Assembly (NCBI GenBank): GCA_036558265.1 | Contig: DATBFY010000090.1 | Location: forward strand, 1 to 6,186 | Origin: RYN-433 sp036558265 | Lineage (GTDB): Bacteria > Planctomycetota > Phycisphaerae > Tepidisphaerales > Tepidisphaeraceae | DNA: 6,186 bases | Direction of reading: 5' to 3' | Notes under the pieces: generated by a model | Database searches by the model: none | What the model saw: the letters and a program-made list of their open reading frames with translations, nothing else | Told to the model about the DNA's origin: nothing | Position numbers and translations under genes: made by a program | In this document: positions 3,837 through 6,186 of the stretch, piece after piece | How positions within the stretch are numbered: position 1 is the stretch's first letter | Layout: every line of letters begins with the position of its first letter

Positions 3837-5643
3837 AGGCGAGGGCGGGGACCTCCGTGTCGATGGACGGCGTCAGGGGCGCGACGGCGGCGGCCGTGGC
3901 GCCCTCGGGGGCGACGTGCCGGCCATTGATCGTGAAGCGGAACGTGCTGCCGGCGCCGACCTGGCTTTCGGCCCAGATCGTGCCGCTGTACGTCTCGACG
4001 ATGCTCTTGACGCTCGCCAGTCCCACGCCCTTGCCCGCGACGTTCTGGGCCTGCGTGTTCTTGCCCCGGCGGAAGACGACGAAGACCTTGGACAGCTCCT
4101 CGGGCTCGATCCCGATGCCCGTGTCGCGGACGTAGAACTCGACCTCGCCGGCGCGGTGGTCGCACCCGACGTGGATCTCGCGGGTGATCCCGCCGTCGCC
4201 CATGTACTTGACGGCGTTGTCGATCAGGTTCTGGAAGACCTGTCGCAGGCGGGCGCGCTCACCGGTGATGCGGGGCAAGGGGGTGTCGGTGACGAAGTGG
4301 ATCCGTTTGCTCTTGAAGTCGTTCTCGAACACGCCGGCCAGGTCCTGCACGAGCCCCTGGAGGTCCACGACCTCCATCTTCTGCCGCCGGGTCTTGATGC
4401 GCGAGAGCTCGAGCAGCTCGGCGATCAGGTCCGTCTCCATCTGGACGTTCTTCTGGATGCGCTCCAGGCGGTGGACGATGTCCTCGTCGAACTTGTCCTT
4501 GTGCTTCATCAGCAGCATCGTGGTCATGCCGTCGATGTTGCGCAGCGGCGCGTTCAGGTCGTGCGAGACCGCGCGGATGAAGTCCTCCTTCTCGGCGATC
4601 TCGGTCGAGAGACGCGTGTTGGCGACCTCGAGCTGCGCGGTCCGCTCCGTGACCTTCTGTTCCAGGCCCTCGTTCGCGTGCGCGAGCTTGACGTTGGCCT
4701 GGGCGAGGGACTCATTGGCGGAGTTCAGGTCGTCCTGCTGGCGGCGGACGGTCAGCACCATGTCGTTGAAGGACCTCGCCAGTTCGCCGATCTGGTCGGG
4801 GCGATCGACCGCGACGGAGGTGGACAGGTCGCCGGCCGCGATGCGGCGAGTGGCGGCCACGAGCTGGCGGATCGGAAGGAAGATCCGGTGTACCAGGGCA
4901 TAGGCGAACGGCAACGCCAACAGCGCCGCGCCGACCCCGACCAGCACGCCCCAGTAATTGATGCGGCGGATCTGTGCCTCTTCGCTGGCCTGCGAGATGC
5001 CGACCGAGACGTACCCCAGCAGCTTCGTGCCCGCGTCCGGGTTGCCGGGGGTGATCGTCGGGGTGACGGCGTTATGGCTCATCATCGGCGTGGCGACGTT
5101 GAGCACCGGGGCGGTGACCACGGCGTAGCGCCCGAAGACCGGCGAGTTCTCCTGGTAGACCTGCATGAGCGCCAGCGTGCGCTGCTTGATGAACGGCAGC
5201 GTGTCCCACGTGAAATCCGGGTCGCGGCTGGACATGGTGATCGGCGAGCCCTCGTGGTCGAGAAAGGCCACGAAGAGGATGTTGCGGCTCTTCAGGAGGT
5301 CCTGGCCGATCTGTCGCAGCTCGGCCGTCTCGTTGGATTCCAGGGAAGGCTTGCTCGCCAGTGCCAGGGCCGCGGAGATCTGCCGCGCCTGCTCGCCCAT
5401 GATGTCCTCGAGGCGCGCGTTGCTCTGGGAGAGGAAGAGCCAGCAGGTGGCGCCCAGCGCGGTGATCAGCACGCACATGAAGGCGATGATCAGCTTGCCC
5501 TGGATGCCCAGGCGCATGAACGCGGTGCGGTGCCAGGGGCGGCTGTTGTGGTGCGGCCGTCCCGGCTGCACGGCGGCGACGCCTGCGTCACAATCGGCGG
5601 CGGTCCCGGATTTTGGGGCGGGCGGCTTGGGCATACGCACCAT
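3835..5643 (-). CDS. Membrane sensor histidine kinase (extracytoplasmic sensor, HAMP, HisKA, HATPase_c)
   Basis: A 602-residue inner-membrane kinase, first gene of a cluster with two response regulators. Membrane segments at about 51-71 and 230-251 bracket an extracytoplasmic sensor of about 155 residues, possibly Cache-like by size and position; its ligand cannot be read. HAMP follows (about 252-304, FLPIRQLV...RIAAGDLS), then a long coiled coil to about 350. The H-box is SHDLNAPLRNI with H361. The N-box is QVFQNLIDNAVKY (N472, N476), G1 is RDTGIGI (D507), and G2 is GKGVGL (537-542). The H-box wording and the Rcp1-like neighbour resemble phytochrome-type kinases, but no PAS, GAF or chromophore module is present. 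The 42 residues before MRLGIQGK are Pro/His-rich, with mostly G/C-ending codons, so they are probably translated. No Shine-Dalgarno supports the ATG at 5643; ATGs at 5634 and 5517 are alternatives. The C-terminal tail (575-602) is Ala/Pro-rich. Confidence 0.93.
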   Translation of the reverse strand: MVRMPKPPAPKSGTAADCDAGVAAVQPGRPHHNSRPWHRTAFMRLGIQGKLIIAFMCVLITALGATCWLFLSQSNARLEDIMGEQARQISAALALASKPSLESNETAELRQIGQDLLKSRNILFVAFLDHEGSPITMSSRDPDFTWDTLPFIKQRTLALMQVYQENSPVFGRYAVVTAPVLNVATPMMSHNAVTPTITPGNPDAGTKLLGYVSVGISQASEEAQIRRINYWGVLVGVGAALLALPFAYALVHRIFLPIRQLVAATRRIAAGDLSTSVAVDRPDQIGELARSFNDMVLTVRRQQDDLNSANESLAQANVKLAHANEGLEQKVTERTAQLEVANTRLSTEIAEKEDFIRAVSHDLNAPLRNIDGMTTMLLMKHKDKFDEDIVHRLERIQKNVQMETDLIAELLELSRIKTRRQKMEVVDLQGLVQDLAGVFENDFKSKRIHFVTDTPLPRITGERARLRQVFQNLIDNAVKYMGDGGITREIHVGCDHRAGEVEFYVRDTGIGIEPEELSKVFVVFRRGKNTQAQNVAGKGVGLASVKSIVETYSGTIWAESQVGAGSTFRFTINGRHVAPEGATAAAVAPLTPSIDTEVPALA

Positions 5644-5737
5644 CGCTGGTCTACTGCCCGACTCATCGTCGCTAAGAAGGGGTGAGTTAATTTAGGAAAG
5701 ATGACAAGGTGCGGATGCGTGTATATTGAGGTGCGCC
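5644..5737. promoter_or_regulatory. Divergent intergenic region between kinase and LamG genes
   Basis: This 94-bp gap must hold the promoters for both directions, unless either gene is transcribed from further away. The AT-rich stretch 5683-5700 is the likeliest melting region. I see no hexamer pair at good spacing for the kinase. For the LamG gene the region ends with GAGG at 5728-5731, 6 nt before its ATG, a good ribosome-binding site. No operator-like palindrome was evident. Confidence 0.45.
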
Positions 5738-6186
5738 ATGCTGACACCAGTGCCGCGGACACCAAGCTTATGGGACTGGATAATTTTCCTGATCGCATTT
5801 GCCGCTTGCGCCCCCCAGGTCTGCGCTGGCGGAGACAGCGCAAAGCCACGCGCGGTCGGGGCCACGACGCGACCGAGTGATCCCGATCTGGTGGGATGGT
5901 GGCGCGCCGCGGACGCGACAAAGGAATCGGTTACGGACTCGAGCGGGCACAGTCATCCGGCGACGCCGGCGAGCGGACGAGTCTCCGTGGAAAAGCAGGG
6001 CGGACGTGCCGGGATCCGCTTTACAAAGGATTCGCGGGTGCCGAGCGCGGGAAATGACCCGTCGTTCGACTTCACGTCGGACTTCACCGTCGCGGCGCGG
6101 GTGAAGCTGGCCGGCGACGCGGGCGACGTCACGCTGGTCTCGAAGCGCGGCGACAACGGCGCGGACGGGTGGGCGCTGGTGCACGG
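5738..6186 (+). CDS. Secreted LamG/concanavalin A-like domain protein, 3' end beyond the window
   Basis: The frame is open for 149 codons from the ATG at 5738 to the right edge with no stop. GAGG at 5728-5731 sits 6 nt upstream of the start. Residues 11-30 form a signal peptide (LWDWIIFLIAFAACAPQVCA), with a plausible signal peptidase I cut after V-C-A30. The F-A-A-C24 sequence is only a poor lipobox. After a short linker, DPDLVGWWRAAD (48-59) and VTDSSGHSHPAT (65-76) match the opening strands of LamG_3 (Laminin_G_3) domains, usually 'LVGYW..DE...V.DSSG..N.G'. FDFTSDFTVAARVKL (110-124) and LVSKRG...GWALV (133-148) match the next conserved strands. Such planctomycete proteins are extracytoplasmic and often combine carbohydrate-binding with enzymatic or anchoring domains, so the full function lies beyond the edge. 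It is transcribed away from the kinase; a functional link is possible but unsupported. Confidence 0.85.
   Translation, partial: MLTPVPRTPSLWDWIIFLIAFAACAPQVCAGGDSAKPRAVGATTRPSDPDLVGWWRAADATKESVTDSSGHSHPATPASGRVSVEKQGGRAGIRFTKDSRVPSAGNDPSFDFTSDFTVAARVKLAGDAGDVTLVSKRGDNGADGWALVH

Noticed and set aside
3610..5685. A very long open frame on the plus strand (691 codons) across the kinase region
   Set aside because: It is the antisense mirror of the kinase gene, a common artefact of G/C-ending codons. Its translation is Asp/Val/Leu/Arg-biased with no domain, whereas the minus-strand frame shows every kinase motif.
5701..5727. A sigma-70-like pair ATGACA (5701-5706) and TATATT (5722-5727) on the plus strand
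   Set aside because: The spacer is only 15 bp. The implied transcription start, a few bases before the ATG, would leave out the GAGG ribosome-binding site that the gene clearly has.
5738..5830. Lipoprotein signal peptide for the LamG protein
   Set aside because: The only candidate lipobox is F-A-A-C, without Leu or a similar residue at -3. A V-C-A cut site six residues later better fits signal peptidase I.
5701..5880. A 59-codon plus-strand frame starting at ATG 5701 with AGGAAAG upstream
   Set aside because: It overlaps the start of the LamG gene in another frame, has an Arg-rich composition and no motif. The LamG frame has a good ribosome-binding site, signal peptide and domain match.

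Overview
The window is G+C-rich bacterial DNA. It most likely comes from a planctomycete, and within that phylum probably Phycisphaerae. Two protein types suggest this: a membrane protein with a cytoplasmic zinc ribbon reading CRPCGYDLTGL...CLECG, which I recognise as common in that lineage, and a secreted LamG-domain protein. The assignment is inference from family knowledge; there is no rRNA or other phylogenetic marker here.

Left part (1-2118). The left edge cuts through a minus-strand fragment that reads like the conserved core of a RhuM-family protein. The recognisable homology stops abruptly near position 68. Next comes a plus-strand gene for a 466-residue zinc-ribbon membrane protein of unknown function (239-1639). 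A 479-bp non-coding stretch follows (1640-2118). It is unusually structured, with a long interrupted hairpin, a second compact hairpin, a 10-bp-phased CTCCCC/AAA repeat and four TGCTACA boxes, three of them exactly 10 bp apart. A 26-27-bp imperfect direct repeat occurs once on each side of the zinc-ribbon gene, and the left copy lies just beside the RhuM breakpoint.

Centre (2119-5643, minus strand). Three co-directional genes form a signalling cluster, in transcription order: a membrane histidine kinase with an extracytoplasmic sensor, HAMP and HisKA-HATPase; a single-domain Rcp1-like response regulator; and a REC-GGDEF diguanylate cyclase with intact catalytic and inhibitory motifs. The simple model is that an external cue drives kinase autophosphorylation. 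Phosphate then passes to one or both receivers, and phosphorylation of the second raises cyclic di-GMP. The gaps between the genes (118 and 89 bp with the starts chosen here) are not tight. They hold a heptad repeat array and a hairpin, so differential expression within the cluster is possible.

Right edge (5644-6186). A 94-bp divergent intergenic region separates the kinase from a plus-strand gene that runs off the window. Its product has a signal peptide followed by the start of a LamG/concanavalin A-like domain. This gene has a good ribosome-binding site and an uninterrupted frame to the edge.

I found no tRNA, rRNA, CRISPR array, transposase or convincing rho-independent terminator. The most unusual material is in the intergenic DNA and the RhuM remnant rather than in the signalling genes, which belong to known families.
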